From: Torreya grandis
Taxonomy: Eukaryota > Streptophyta > Pinopsida > Cupressales > Taxaceae
DNA length: 64,000 nt
Direction of reading: 5' to 3'
Assembly (NCBI GenBank): GCA_037957365.1
Contig: JARHVA010000158.1
Span: 3,717,501 to 3,781,500, forward strand
Shown: positions 48,062 through 61,100 of the stretch, in pieces
How positions within the stretch are numbered: the stretch's first letter is position 1
How the letters are laid out: each line of letters opens with the position of its first letter
Program-made: the position numbers and the translations under genes
The notes under the pieces: model-generated
The model's database searches: none
What the model was told of the DNA's origin: nothing
Seen by the model: the letters and a program-made list of their open reading frames with translations, nothing else

Positions 48062-49009
48062 CAACTTAGGGTACCCAATTTTAAAAATTTATGGTCCTAC
48101 AGGGTCCTATGGGCTTATTTTTGATCCCTCATGAAGACCTAATGGTGAATTCAATTTCAAAATTAGTTACTCCTCATAATTCTTTATCTAATGATACCAC
48201 ATCAATGCCTTGATAAATATAGCTATGTATTTGCATGTTCTAATCAAGTTGTATTTTTATTTCCTAAGTTACTTAATTTGCATGTACATTATATTTTTAG
48301 TTAAAAAATTTGTGATAGATATTATCACTATACATACATCTTTAGCATGATTCAAAACACATTATTCTATTTTTGGACTTGTAAATTTAGATAGTTATTG
48401 AGAGATGATTCCTTACCCATCCCAAACCTATATATACTTGTAACCTCCAAGTCCCAAAAGGAGGATAATTTTGGATATTAAAATTAATATTAAATTTTGA
48501 GATGCTAGGCTAATTTGATTTTGATTTGTAAATCTTGATTCTTCTCCAATTTTATGGAATGTGTGGGATATCCTATCATTTTGGTATCTTAGTTATTTGA
48601 TTATATATGAGATAATTTTATAATAAAATTATTCACTTTAATTTATAGCTGATTTAACTTCCTTTTTCATGCTAATTATGATACCCCTTGTAGATGTGCA
48701 ATAACAATCTGATAAATGAGGCAACCTTGAATCTTATATGTTTAAGTTTACTGTGTTTTATTTTCCCTTGAATCCTAACTGTGTTTGGGTGTTGGTATGC
48801 TATATTATCTGGTAATAGATATTGGTCTTCTAATTTATTATCCAAACTTATAATAAGTGTTGATCTTGAAGAGTCTTTCATCTTGTGTGGTCCACAAGCC
48901 TATTTTTTCCCTTATTTTCCTTCATTTCAAGTTTCTTTAAGAATATTTCCCACCTTAGTTAAAAACATCATATTTTCACCCATCTAAATTAGATATAGTT
49001 TCATCCATA
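48062..49009 (+). repeat. LTR-like remnant and leader between ORF3 and gag
   Basis: A TATA-like CCTATATATACTTG (48,427-48,440) is followed by an inverted repeat (CCTCC at 48,444-48,448, GGAGG at 48,460-48,464) and TATTAAAATTAATATT. This parallels 29,591-29,650 after the other ORF3. The sequence then passes through about 350 bp of leader-like AT-rich DNA to gag. LTR boundaries are not defined because no identical partner lies downstream of 60,965. Confidence 0.45.
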
Positions 49010-50690
49010 GATGACTTATCCATTGTAGATAATCTATATCACTCACCCCTATTCCACCAATAGGTCATTAAAATCGAATACCCTACAACTCATGCCTTAG
49101 AGTTGAATGTCTTTGCTAATCATAAAATATTGGAGGCTTCCTCATAAAGGCCTTTATGGCATGAATAAAACCCACATAAATAGGTAAAAAATCTAGTACT
49201 ATTAAGAGGGCATGCACCTTCACCTCTATTTTGGTTGAAAATAATCAGTTGAGTTGCAGTAGAACCAACTAAAAGACTAACAAGGTCTACCTAATATAAT
49301 AAGTTTCTATTACCACCTTTAGAAACCCATAGAAAATTTAGGTCTAACAAAGGAACTAGGAGATAACCCTAATCCCAATCATTCTCTTTAGATATAAAAC
49401 CTCATCTACCATTAATTTCAATAGTCCAACAACAAACCCCTAGGATCTAACTTGGTTAAGAGGTTATGCTATCAATGTTGCTAGAATTTTCCATGATTTA
49501 TCTAGAAACCCTAGGAAATATATGTCTTCATTTTCTCCCTCAAGAGGAAGGAATATAGAAGATCATATCAAGGCCTTCAAAACCACTTTAATTATCCTCA
49601 ATGTAACCCACAAAGATGTAGATTGCATAATTTTCCTCTTTTCCTTGTAAGACATAGCCTATGACTAATTTTTAAATATCCTACAGGGTTTCATTACAAC
49701 TTAGAATCATTATTAATATACCTTTATGGTACAGTTTGGCCAGGTCACTACTACATGTGTTGTTTATCAACATTTTACTAATATAAAATGAGAGCCCAAT
49801 GAACTAAATTGGGCCTTTAATACTATATTTCAAAATATGTATAGTAGGCTTAAGACTATATAGAAACCTGAGGAATCATTAGCTCTAGATATTTACAAGA
49901 ATTCCCTAGACCCCATGATTACAATTTTCCTCCATAGATAAGCCAATGTTGGCTCACTATTATTGGATTATATCAAAGCTATAAATATAGATAAGTAATT
50001 GAATCCTTAGTTATAGTCCCTGGCTCATATCAATCTTAGTCCTATTTTCTAGGATTTTAGTCCAATTCTAAATGCAAACCAAAATATTGTAGCCCATAAC
50101 CAGACCCAAGTGTACACCCTAGTGCCTCTAACCCAAATTCCACCCAATTAGTACTTAGGTTTCATAACCAATTCTAAACCTAAAAATCAAAACCTAAATC
50201 AATAATTAATACCAATAAATACTATCACAACATAGGGTACCAATTCTAATTCTATGAAAATAGAATTGGAATCAGTCTAAAGAATGGTCTATAAATTAAG
50301 TAATGAATTTATTAGCATGAAAAAGCATATGGGGAACATTGGTAGCCATAACACTAATTAGAGCTTAAAATTCAATAGAAACAAAATGCCTTTTAATAGG
50401 TCGATAAACAATTAAGAATAGTAAGTTTCAACTAACAAGGGACCAGAGATGAACATCATAGAAGTAGCCCTTATTAACTAGTGTCATGTGCATAATGTTA
50501 CACCTCACAGTGAGTTAAACTACATTAAGTTATGTAAATCCTTCAAAATATTTTAGATTTAGATCAATAGCCAATAGGGTTATGAAAATTTGGAATAACC
50601 ATTTTCCTCTACTAGTTTAGGGCATATGAACATATCTAATGTCTTAGATACCTATGATTTATCATTTCTATAATAAGACAACAATGAACT
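49010..50690 (+). pseudogene. Gag relic of the second Tat-like element
   Basis: A long plus-strand frame with many TAG/TAA stops. It shows the Gag core: EDHIKAFKTTLIILNVTHKD, then SLALDIYKNSLDPMI and FLHRQANVGSLLLDYIKAIN near 49,870-49,990. Next is an Asn/Gln/Pro-rich linker (50,050-50,330) and a zinc-binding motif CHVHNVTPHSELNY (50,482-50,523). This fits C-x2-H-x4-H-x4-C with the last Cys changed to Tyr, a knuckle form typical of Tat-lineage Gag. It packages element RNA. The preceding segment is the LTR-like remnant. Confidence 0.65.
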
Positions 50691-50699
50691 AGAGGATAA

Positions 50700-51560
50700 C
50701 ACTGATGAGATCCATGCTTTCTAGTAGTATCATTAAGAAATAAATAATTATAATTTGAGGAATAAGCAACATGTCTCTACTTAAATGCCTCCAAATAATA
50801 GTTCTACCACTCCTCTAGATCTAAAGTATAAAAATAATCCACCACCTCCCAAAAGAGATGAGAAGTTATAGATAGTAGAACCTAATAAAGGATGGTACAA
50901 CATTGTCAAATATATGAATAAAATTAATGCAAATATCATCCTACATGAGTTAGCATAGGTCACTAATCAAAGGGATTTACTAATTAAATATTTGACTAGG
51001 AGGACATCTAACATTTCCAAAGTTGCCCATGCCAATGCCATTGTATATAAAGATAGAGTTGAAGTGACACAATTATTGCTAAATATTTGAATGTTTGAAA
51101 ATAATATACATAATTATTTGGTTAAAACATGAACCTCATCCAATTTGATACTAATAAATATCTACCAAAAGTTGGGTATAAATCTAGACAAGTCAAAGAG
51201 AGTCATCTTTCAATTAGATAAATCATTCATCGTATGTGTCATTGAATAAATGAATGTGTGCATTTAGTTGGCATATGAACCATGTGTGTAACATACCATA
51301 GATATATTATTTATGGAAATTATATAGTCTTATGGTATGTTTTTGATTCATGATTGGTCCAAAATGCTTAATGGGCACATGGCTACTAACTTCTCACACA
51401 TGTGGATACCCTAGAAGGGAATACTCAACTAGATCTATGTAGACCATGAACTTAAGATGAAACATTTTATTACTAAATATAATTCCACAAATGAGAAAGT
51501 GGACTTCATATTTTCACATGCATGTGTGTATACTTTTACCACCAAACATGAGCCTCATGA
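50700..51560 (+). pseudogene. Protease relic of the second Tat-like element
   Basis: The linker NNPPPPKRDEKLQIVEPNKG (about 50,830-50,890) and IILHEL, then AHANAIVYKDRVEVTQLLLN, align with 18,640-18,900 of the first Tat-like copy. The active-site region reads NYLVKT, stop, TSSNLI, so the catalytic Asp is lost. QLDKSFIVCVIE and NFSHMWIP match the downstream text (LDKSRVKVVGE; YFHIWIP) of the first copy. Confidence 0.65.
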
Positions 51561-51584
51561 ACAAGAATTTGAAGATCCTTCTTA

Positions 51585-51975
51585 GTTATGGACCCTATAT
51601 TTCAATAGAGCTAGATCAAAGAAAGGTTTTATAGTTGGTATGGACCTCATAGTTCCATAAGGTAAACAATACCTAGATACTTTTAGGTTGTAATTTCCAT
51701 ATACAAATAATACAGATAATTATGAAGTTCTAATCCTAGGCCTATAGTTTTCATTAAATCATAATGTCAAGCAAATGTAAATATTCAGTAATTCTGAGTT
51801 GGTTTTTAACCAAATCAAAAATAAATACCAATAAAAAATTACTTATCTAAAGAAGTACATGCAATGATCTTGGGACTTTATTGACTCCTTTAAATCATTC
51901 AGCATTAGATCTAGCCTAGGAGAGATGAACTAAACAATAGAGTAGTTAGTGGACTCAATGACTAATTTGGCACCA
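51585..51975 (+). pseudogene. RNase H-like module upstream of RT, second copy
   Basis: LWTLYFNRARSKKGF opens the module; the first Asp is Asn (51,604-51,606) by G-to-A. YTNNTDNYEVLILGL and IFSNSELVFNQIKNKY follow, where EYEAL and GDS are expected. It ends in LVDSMTNLAPL. The position between protease and RT is the same as at 19,410-19,850. All three acidic positions look changed, so this copy is inactive. Confidence 0.65.
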
Positions 51976-52289
51976 CTTTAGGAGTCAAAAATATATAAGT
52001 TATCAGTGGAGTTGGTTTTGTACCCTTCTATCCTAGATAACATGGATAAATTAAAATTATTTGAGGATGTTTATTAGATCATACAATTATTTAATAATTC
52101 TAGAGACTTTGAAGCCCAAATAATAGATGAATGAGAGGTCATGTTGATGTAGATTGAGTACATGGGAGAAGATGGTGTTCAAAAACTAAAATAGAATCAC
52201 ATCTATTTAGTCATGGTCTCATTGGAATGAATTTTATATGAATATCCCTAGGTGTAGAAGTTAAAATAGCTTAAATCAACAAAGTCAAA

Positions 52290-53290
52290 TTTATTTGAAG
52301 AAAATATAGGAACTAACCAATATCCCCAATTTATGAATGTGGGCATAAGTTTCATAGAGAGTGAAAAGTATAGGATAACTAGGTTTCTTACAAAGTATAA
52401 ATATGTCATTTAATGGACATATGATGATCTAAAGGTCTTTGACCCTAGGGTGATCACTCATATCATTTCCATAAAACCAGAGAACAAGGATTTTAGGAAA
52501 ACACATAGGTTAGTGAATCTAGTCATATAACCTCTCTTAAAAAATGAAGTACATAATATAATAGATGCCAATATTACTTTGATAATTAATCACTCAACTT
52601 AATACCAGTCAAAAATAATAATGGAGAAATCAAACTTTATGTTGATTTTAGTAACTTAAATAGAGCATAAAAAAATGCAATTACCCTCTACCCTCTTAGG
52701 TGAGGTAACTCAAATGGTGAGTGTCTCTTAGATGATGTCATTCTTGGATGTATTCTTGAGATATAATCAAGTATTGGCTGAAGAAAAAGATAGGATGAAT
52801 ATTGCCTTCACCACCAAGTAGTTAAATTTCACATATAATAAGATGCTATTCAACTTAGTTAATGTGGGAGACACCTTCAAAATAAAAATGGATTTTTACT
52901 TTAAAGTATTAGTGGGGAAGTGTATTATCATCTACATGGATGACCTTAGTATGTTTTCAAAATAAATAACTATTCACATAGACCATCTTTATAAAGTGTT
53001 TGATAGATGAAGAATATATGGAGTCTCTCTAAATCCAAATAAACACATCTTTATAGTTACTAAGGGAAATCTCTTGGGTTATATTATCACCAAATATGAG
53101 ACCTCCATTGATCTAAAATGGGTCCAGACTATCTCCAAGTTGACTTCACTGAACAACAAGAAAGATATGAAGTCCTTGAGTAAGGTTAACTTTGTAAGTA
53201 AATTTATTTCCAATTTTGTAGATATTGTCAAGCCATGGAATGATATGCTAAAACATAATGCTAAGATCAAATGGAAAAATTATCCCAATA
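52290..53290 (+). pseudogene. Reverse transcriptase relic, second Tat-like element
   Basis: The leader (GTNQYPQFMNVGISFIESEK, WTYDDLKVFDPRVITHIISI, DFRKTHRLVNLV) is clear at about 52,310-52,530. Then come NNNGEIKLYVDFSNLNRA and VGKCIIIYMDDLSMFSK; the catalytic YMDD (52,933-52,944) is intact. GVSLNPNKHIFIVTKGN and an open stretch 53,074-53,301 (MGYIITKYETSIDLKWVQTI, LSKVNFVSKFISNFVDIVKP) complete the domain. Stops and frameshifts block expression. Confidence 0.8.
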
Positions 53291-53760
53291 AATATTTATA
53301 GGACATCAAGGTTACAATTACCCAACATCTAGTTCTAATTAGTCCTGATTTCAATAAAGATTTTTTTCTATTTATTTATTCTCCTAAGAATATATTATTA
53401 TTGTAGTACTTACAAAAAGGGTGTAAGACAATGAACATCCCATTGCCTTCACGAGCATAAATTTGAAGGATGCATAATTGAAATACTCCATGATTAATTA
53501 AAAAATATATGCATTGATCAAATCTATTAAACAAATTAGGCATTATATTATCAAGAATAAAACATACTCCATCATATCAAACCAAGCTATCAAGCTCATG
53601 CTTGGATAGAATGAGTTGGGTGAAAGAAGAGGAAAATAGATGGAAAAAATACAATAATTTTATCTTGAACTAATGGCCAAAATTATTCGATGTAACAACA
53701 TTGATAAAATCAATAAAACTCAAGTAGTTAGGGGAAAATGGTACTCATAGATCATCCATT
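53291..53760 (+). pseudogene. RNase H relic, second Tat-like element
   Basis: DIKVTITQHLVLISPDFNKD and FFLFIYSPKNILL align with 21,130-21,240 of the first copy. Later text is heavily shifted, but NELGE-like sequence (RMSWVKEEENRWKKYNNF, about 53,608-53,660) is at the right place before integrase. Confidence 0.55.
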
Positions 53761-53779
53761 ACCTTCTCATAGGTACATG

Positions 53780-54990
53780 TCCCCATAAACAAAAAAGATA
53801 AAAAAAAATATGAAAACTCAAGCTCAAATAAGATCATAACATGAAAAAGAAAAGAGTCTTGTATAGAAATAATTATGAAGGCATACATCTAAGATGTATT
53901 TACAAATAATAATCTAAGGACATGTTGGATAACTTACATCAGAATATTGGTAGAGGACATCCCTTAGGAAACATAATAGCTCATAATATTTTAAGGATAG
54001 TATACTACTATCCCATAATTTTCAAGTATGTGCATAATCACATCATAACCTACCAAAAATTCCAAGTATTTAGGAAGAGAGAATTTAATGCTACCATGCC
54101 TTTATAACCAGTCATTGAAGGGCACCCCTTTTCCCAAGGGGACCTTGATTTTATTATGGTGATAAACCCAAATTCCTTAGGAGGACATGAGTTCATCCTC
54201 ACATCTATGGATTACTAAAATACGTGGATATAATTTGTATCAATAAAGAATTCTATGGAAATTGATGTCGTCATGGTTTTTGGAAGAAATTATACTGACT
54301 AGGTTTAACACTCCCATTTCCTTAGTTTGGGATAATGGTCCAACTTTTAAACATTTTGATTTTATAGAATGGGCCTATGAAAATCAAATCACAATTAATT
54401 TATATTCAAAATAGTATCCCTAAGGAAATGGAGTAACTGACTCTACTAAAAAAACATGATGGATGTCATTAAGAATCCAACATAAGACAAGCCAAGAGGA
54501 TACCATAGCTTTTTAAAAAATGCACTAAGGGAAAATATAACCATGCACAAGAAACCCCTTGAGGATTCACATTCTATGTTAGTGTATGGACAACAACTAA
54601 TATTCCCTATTATTATGAAGGTACGAACATACCAATTCATTCGATAATAAATGGGTGAATGTGAAAGGGTTAAATTTAGATATTCTAGTCAAAATATGCA
54701 AGAATTAAAGAACTACATAGTTTTAATAAACATGAGGATACTATCAAGTGGTGGTTTGATAAAATATCATGGATCAAAGCCTTCTATATTTCAAACTTGG
54801 TGATTTTATGGGATAAATCAAATGAAAAGAAGGGATAACATGATAAGTTCACTCCTTTATGGATTGGATCTTATCAAATAACATAAATCCTAAGTAACAA
54901 TGCCTTTTGAATGAAAGACCTTTAAGGTCATGACCTCACTTTTCAAGTCATGGACAATTTTTAAATCACTAATTCATGGATTCTCCAAAT
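53780..54990 (+). pseudogene. Integrase relic, second Tat-like element
   Basis: The zinc-binding part reads MLDNLHQNIGRGHPLGNIIA and VHNHIITYQKFQVF (53,922-54,080), with Cys residues changed to Tyr and Phe. GDLDFIMVINPNSLGG keeps the first Asp, and SLVWDNGPTFKHF keeps the second. GNGVTDSTKK has Asp where Glu is expected. C-terminal text (HDKFTPLWIGS-like, near 54,838-54,870) matches the first copy at 22,706-22,730. Confidence 0.7.
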
Positions 54991-55035
54991 AGAGATGCAT
55001 AAAATTAAAATCTAAGTGAATATTTAGACTAAAAT

Positions 55036-55119
55036 TAGAATAGATTTAATGCTTTCTAGAATAGATTTACTACATTTTAGAATATATTTTTTGATTTATA
55101 AAATATATTTCCTACTTTA
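55036..55119 (+). repeat. Tandem repeat, 21 bp x 4
   Basis: Units TAGAATAGATTTAATGCTTTC, TAGAATAGATTTACTACATTT and two further diverged copies start at 55,036, 55,057, 55,078 and 55,099. Spacing is exactly 21 bp. It sits just past pol, as does the 72-bp repeat at 22,902-23,045. Confidence 0.75.
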
Positions 55120-56514
55120 TACATTATGATTTTATTATATTAGTTGTTATGCTTTCTAGCTTAGTTTCTTAAAGTTGTAGGTAGATCAACCCATTTCTTA
55201 TACTAAAAATACAAAGGATATGCCAAAAACAAAGGGACACAGAGTAAATAAACATAATAGGAATTCACAAGGATATATTATAATAGTAAAAATATGTCCA
55301 AGATAAATATATGTGTCATGACTTAATTGATTTCTACTTGGATTGAATGATATTAGTAGTCTTTTGGGAATTACTCTGATATAATCATGCAAATTTTAGA
55401 AAAAATTCTCATCTCCAAGGCTCACTACATGAATACATGATAAATATAAAATTATAAATAATAAACATAAAACCAGAGACACAATGATAGGGACATATTA
55501 ACCAAAATGAGTTTTTTATTATACATACACCTAGTCGATGGTGGTTCCCTACCTTTCTCTATCTATGTTTCAAAACAAAATTATTAATACTGATAGAGGA
55601 TAGGTAATTCAAGTAATCTCTACTAGGTATTAGATGTTTGGATATCATTAGAGTAATGCTTTGAGTGGAATTATAGTATATTTATTGAGGCTATGGATGT
55701 ATGACTGGTAGTAAAACAATGCCTAAGATTCCCTTATTATTTGATTAAAAAATCAAAAAGTCAAAATGAAACCTACAATATTTATCCATTACTTGGTCAA
55801 AACTCTTTTGTCAAGAAATAATTAATTTAAAACTAATCACACACTCGAGCCCAAGGAATGAAAGTTTTAATTTATTGCATAAGGAATTAGGAGTCTATTT
55901 CAAGGTCTGATTTATTTATTCTAATTTGGGAAGATATTTTTTTTATGATATATTTCTGAAATTATGGGTTATCAAAATACTTGAGTATTTTCCCCTATGA
56001 ATCACCATTTGTTGTGCCTTAACACATACACACCCAATTTTAAAATTTCAAATGGGGACCCATAATTTTTGGAAACCTCTATTTTTGAGGCCCTATAGAT
56101 CTTATACGTCCATAATATGATTTATTCATACTAATTATAAGGTTATTTCCATGATTCTAAATTTACAAAAATTAAATCATGAAAATCAAAGCTTGAAGAA
56201 ACATATAAGTTATTTTTAACCTTGGGTTTTATTAAATTATTTTTAAAAATGTATGATTTTATCACAATAATACCAAATAGGACTTGTTAATCACCCATGA
56301 TTGAGCCTCAATTTTTTTGATAGGTGGCACTATTGCATCATCTAGAGCCTTTGGATTTTTGAAAATTTTCTAGGTTGACAGATAGAATTATGACATTACA
56401 CAAATCCTTTAAAATTTAAAGGAAATTATAATTCATTTAAGTCCCCAATCACTAAAAACACACCATGTGGTAATTCTCATGAACCCAAGAAAATAGAGAC
56501 TAAATACAAAAAAA

Positions 56515-56880
56515 TTCAGTTGGCTAATAGGTTTGAGATCCTAAAGTCTAATGGTTCCAAACTTTCATAGTTATAATATTTTAACATTTGACATGTTTTC
56601 ATTAACCATAACCTTGGAAGGATTATCACAATATGATGATTCACAATCGAATAGATATGAGATATAAAATTCTGATGGTTCTAAGCTTCTATAGTTCTAA
56701 GCATTTGACATTTGGCATATTTTCATTGACCAAAAACTAAAAAGGATTGATGCAATTCAATTATTCACAGTCTAATAGTTTTGAGATTATGAGCTTTGAA
56801 CATATGACACTTGTCACCTTTTCATTCAACCATAACTCTATAAGTATAAAAATAAAATTAAAGGGTTTAATGGTCCAGAG
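56515..56880 (+). repeat. Degenerate tandem repeat, about 100-117 bp x 3
   Basis: Each unit has a CATTTGACAT(G)TTTTCATT-type block (56,585; 56,702; 56,801) preceded by a CTAATAG.TTTGAGAT.. block (about 56,525; 56,650; 56,772). The units differ by substitutions and small indels. Confidence 0.65.
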
Positions 56881-57535
56881 GCCTCAAGTATCTGATCCTT
56901 AAAGACTCTAATATCACATAATGTATCTACATTTTGTTATTCATGTCCCTTTGAGAAATACATAGTTATAATATAAAATTAGATAAGTATATGACCTTTA
57001 AAGTTTTCATAGGTCTAAAATTTATCCATGTGGCTCAATCACATTAATTCATGACTTGAGAGAATACAAAATGAATCTAAAAATCTAAATATATGACTAA
57101 ATGAAGATTAGACAAGTGTCATAACCTAAAGCAAACATAATCAAGATACACAAACAAGGTCAACAATAAATTTAAAGAAACAATGAATAAATAAATTACA
57201 TTTGTCTCAAACAAGATGACTAGACATGTAAAGTTAATGAAACTTTACCATTTGGAAATATATTAAACTTGCTAAAGCTGATAGACACTCAAATTAAAAT
57301 GAAAATTAAATATAAATTACATTATTTGTATTGATGACACATGATAATATTGAAGACTCATATTTTATAGTGATATATGAAAAATATATGTGAAGGAAAG
57401 TTGTTTTGCCATTACTCTCTTGAGAAAACATTACAAATTTGAGCCTTTAATTATCCAAGAACCCCTAATTTTCTCAAGTGAGCTTCCATATTAAACTAGT
57501 TAATTTATAAGAACTACAACATTCAAGTTAAAATA

Positions 57536-60500
57536 ATGGCCTCATCTTCAAATTAGGGTTTTCCTCAAGATACTTATATGTATTCTTGTGATTCAAGTGA
57601 GGAATTAATGGATAGTGTGTTTGAAAAGAGTGCCCTAGACTTCAAATTCCTTCACTAATTGATACCATTGGATAAAGTGGAATCTATGGTGTTGTATTCT
57701 ACACAATATAAAATTTATATAGATAAGATTCAATATATAGATGACATGCTACCCATAAAATCATAATGCCTCCACCAAAAAGTGATAAAACCAAAGTTAA
57801 TACCTTATATAGACATACTTAGAGGTTTATTTTTCAATGGAACACTTTATAGATATTTTTTACACATTATAAAAAATAGAAATACAACTTATAATTCACA
57901 TATGGAATTTGAGAGGTATCTTAGGCTTTCCATCCTTGAGACTAATTTTAACCAAGTCTAAACCAACGTTTGTCTCAATAAAAATATCATAAATTTAAAT
58001 TTGAAAAAATGGTTGGTTCAAGGCTAGAGGATGAACCTAAAGGGATAGATTTCATCTAATTGTATTATTAAATTTAGATTATGGAGTAGTATAGTTATAG
58101 CTCTCCTAAATTGATAATGTGGTTTTACCATAACTACATATGTACAAGTCAAGTGGATCCCATTTTTGACATTATGTAATAGCCACATTGGGAGAGATCA
58201 TAAATTTTAGGTTAAAGACACAAATATTTTATCCTGATGAGAGGTGAGTTAATGGCACTTTCTATATGATGTATTTTTTTACTAGATGTAGTATTATGCA
58301 TTTTATTGAGACCCATGGTAAAATATGGAAACCATAAATGGAATACCTAATGAATGGGATTGGATATGATCATTCCTTAATACTCATATATAGATACAAA
58401 AATTAAATTAAAAAATATGTGATGAGGTATACACTCAAGTGTTTCAATCAATTCATATAACATTGATGCCTAGGTTATCTAACAACCTAAGTATCATTGA
58501 GAAAATGGTTGAATACTATTATTAACCTAATATCATTATCATTAGAATAGAGGGGAAATTAACATATCCATTATTACCACAACATCATGTCCTACATAAA
58601 ATAACAAAGCTAGAAATAAAATTTCAAATTTATAACAACATTGATGAAGCGTTAGGCTATAAACACTTGTATTATTACTTTAAAACTCCTTTAAGCATTA
58701 GGAAACTATAATATGTGATTAGGTCACATTTCATCCAAGAGGGTAAATCTTGGACTTACTAAAACCTAAAGGTAGTACCATTTAGGGAATGGGATCCCAA
58801 TAATAAGATAAGGGGATACCTCTAATACATTAAGGAGAACAAATTGGTGAAAAATTCAAATGGTCACCAAGAATATGACCATGATGTTGTATTTCTAAAT
58901 TCATTATATGACACAAAGGTATGGACCAAGATGAATAACAAACTAATGTCTATGATTTGGGCTCAGGCCCTTCAATATGATCCCAAATTTTAAAAAAATA
59001 ATAGGCACAAAGGGCATGGATCCATTTATGGACTCCATCCTAGTCACTAGATTCACAAGCACAAAATCAACTATCTTCTCCTATAGGGGAATAAATAGAC
59101 ATGTAATAAGGGGAATAAAGTAGCTAGAGGAATTCCAACCAATGAATAAGGAGGGAAATTATAAAAGGTCTCCAAGGTCCTTAATTAACTTATTCATCTT
59201 CACACACTAATTATATAATTTTAGGATTAACTACAAAAAAGTAGAAGCCTACACCTCATTCAGATAGACTGAGGAAGATCACTCTTGTTATGACACCTAT
59301 AACAACCCTTATAATAGTTACCCATGTAATTTTCCCTAATTTTATATAAGTTTCATTCTTATCTATTCCAAATGCTCTTGATTATCCCAATTCTCCTTGG
59401 GTAAGTTCACCAGTATCCACTACCATTAGTGAGGAGAGTTCTCCTCAAATTATCCCTACCATGCTAACTCCAATCACCTCTTTCACCACTCTTATTGTCA
59501 TACTAACAATCCCTTCACCACCACTTATAGTGATTCTTCCCACAATTATTATTCCTTTATATATTTAACCATCTCCTCCATCTTCCACTCCCCCCATAGT
59601 CACTTATCATAGCAATCCCAAAGATCATCCCACATCCTCTAAGGTAAATCATTTAGAAGAAAGGCCATCATTGGGTCTTCCCACTATAGAAGAGTCCCTT
59701 CATGAGGATAAGGAAGTAGAATAAGTATATAAAGAGGAGCCTAAGAAAATAATATCATTAGTTATAAATTAAATTGATGAGGAAGATGAATATGTAGAAA
59801 TAATGAAGGGAGCATGGTCAAAAATGAGCGAAGAGACACCTCCAAGGGATAAAGAGGTAGAATTAGAGAAGGCTAAGGCCATGAACCTATAAAGATTACA
59901 AAAATGAGGAATTCAATAATAATATTTTAATCAAAAAATCCTTACATAAGAATAAAGTTAGAACATAAGTGAGGTAGTTTATTCCCTTGTTTCATCTATT
60001 CACACTATAAATATTCTAATTGAAAACTTACCTCTAGCTATCCCATGTATTCTTTTGTCTAGTTTTATTAATTCCCCCATTATGTATCCTTAAATTAAAA
60101 TAAATAACCCAAGGAAAGGGGTTAATTTTCAAATTAATGTTAAGGTTTCAACTTATAACCCTAAAAGTCCACCAGTTCTCAAGACCTAGTTAGCCCAATT
60201 AGAGATCTCAATGCCCCAATCATCACTTGTGCCATTAGTTACTATTAATTTAGAGAATATTTTGGTCTTAATGAAGTTTTTAGATGATGTTAATCTAATA
60301 AGGGAACCTTCACCATGGGAGAGAGTTATTTACCCACCACTCTAGTTCCTAAGCCAAATAAGTACATCATTGGCACCACCATTAATAACACCCCCTCCTA
60401 AGACGACTCCACCTTCTATATCTGAAGATCAAGGTCTAGATGAATAAGCATGACAACTCATTATTCCCCAATGGTTAAAATAAATGTAGAATGAAAGGGA

Positions 60501-60965
60501 TGAGAGATAAAATTTGGTTCTCATAAAGCTACCTATGGTCTCTACCTAGTTCAACAAGAAGAGTGGGACTATCTAGAGGGTTAGGAAGAGGAAGGATTTG
60601 AATCTAAATATCAGGGAAGAAGTGTAATTTGAATAAAGGGATTTTTTTTCTCCTTATCGAGTAAGCCCAAGAAGAATCCCAATGATCCCATTGAGTATAG
60701 TAAAGATTTATTTAATTTTATGGATTTTAATATTATGGCCATGAAGGAAATGTACAAGAGTAAGAGGAGGCATATAAAATACTCCAACAAAGATAAACTA
60801 TATATGTTCTTATATAATTAATTAATGATGTGCAAAGTGAATCTACTAAGATGTATAATATTTTGAATAAAATATAGGTTTTCAAGGCAAGAATCCAATC
60901 AAACAGAATGAATGTAACTAAGTGTTAGCATCAAATGAGATAATTAGATAAAAGGTTGAATTTAT
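57536..60965 (+). pseudogene. ORF3 of the second Tat-like element, function unknown
   Basis: ATG at 57,536 (MASSSN, stop, GFPQDTYMYSCDSSEE) opens a frame of about 190 codons with around six stops and no frameshift. Later, FREWDPNNKI (58,781-58,810) matches FRLWDTNNDI of the first ORF3. A Pro/Thr/Ser-rich part follows (PTMLTPITSFTTL, SPPLIVILPTI, PSPPSSTPPIVTY), then an acidic part (HEDKEVE, IDEEDEYVEIMKG). From 59,566 it aligns with 46,096-47,480, up to MYNILNKIQVFKARI near 60,860. It is cut off at about 60,965 by a minus-strand gypsy relic. N-terminal parts of the two ORF3 copies are very diverged, so homology there rests on position and the short motif. There is no recognised family; it could be a structural or Gag-like accessory protein or a decayed env-like protein. 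Confidence 0.6.
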
Positions 60966-61100
60966 TCTACAATTGATTCTTCATTTTGGAACTCATCGAG
61001 GCATATGATCGACATTTTGCTGATCCCAATATGTGAGTTTAAGATGGAAAAGGCATAGGTTATAGTGAGGGTTTGACTTAGGATAGGAAAAACTAATGTT

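Larger units (their letters stand above)
54991..57535 (+). other. Non-coding spacer between integrase and ORF3
   Basis: No coding region is recognised. It carries a 21-bp tandem repeat (55,036-55,119) at its start and a degenerate tandem repeat of about 100-117 bp (56,515-56,880). This matches the 3-kb spacer at the same position in the first Tat-like copy. Confidence 0.5.
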
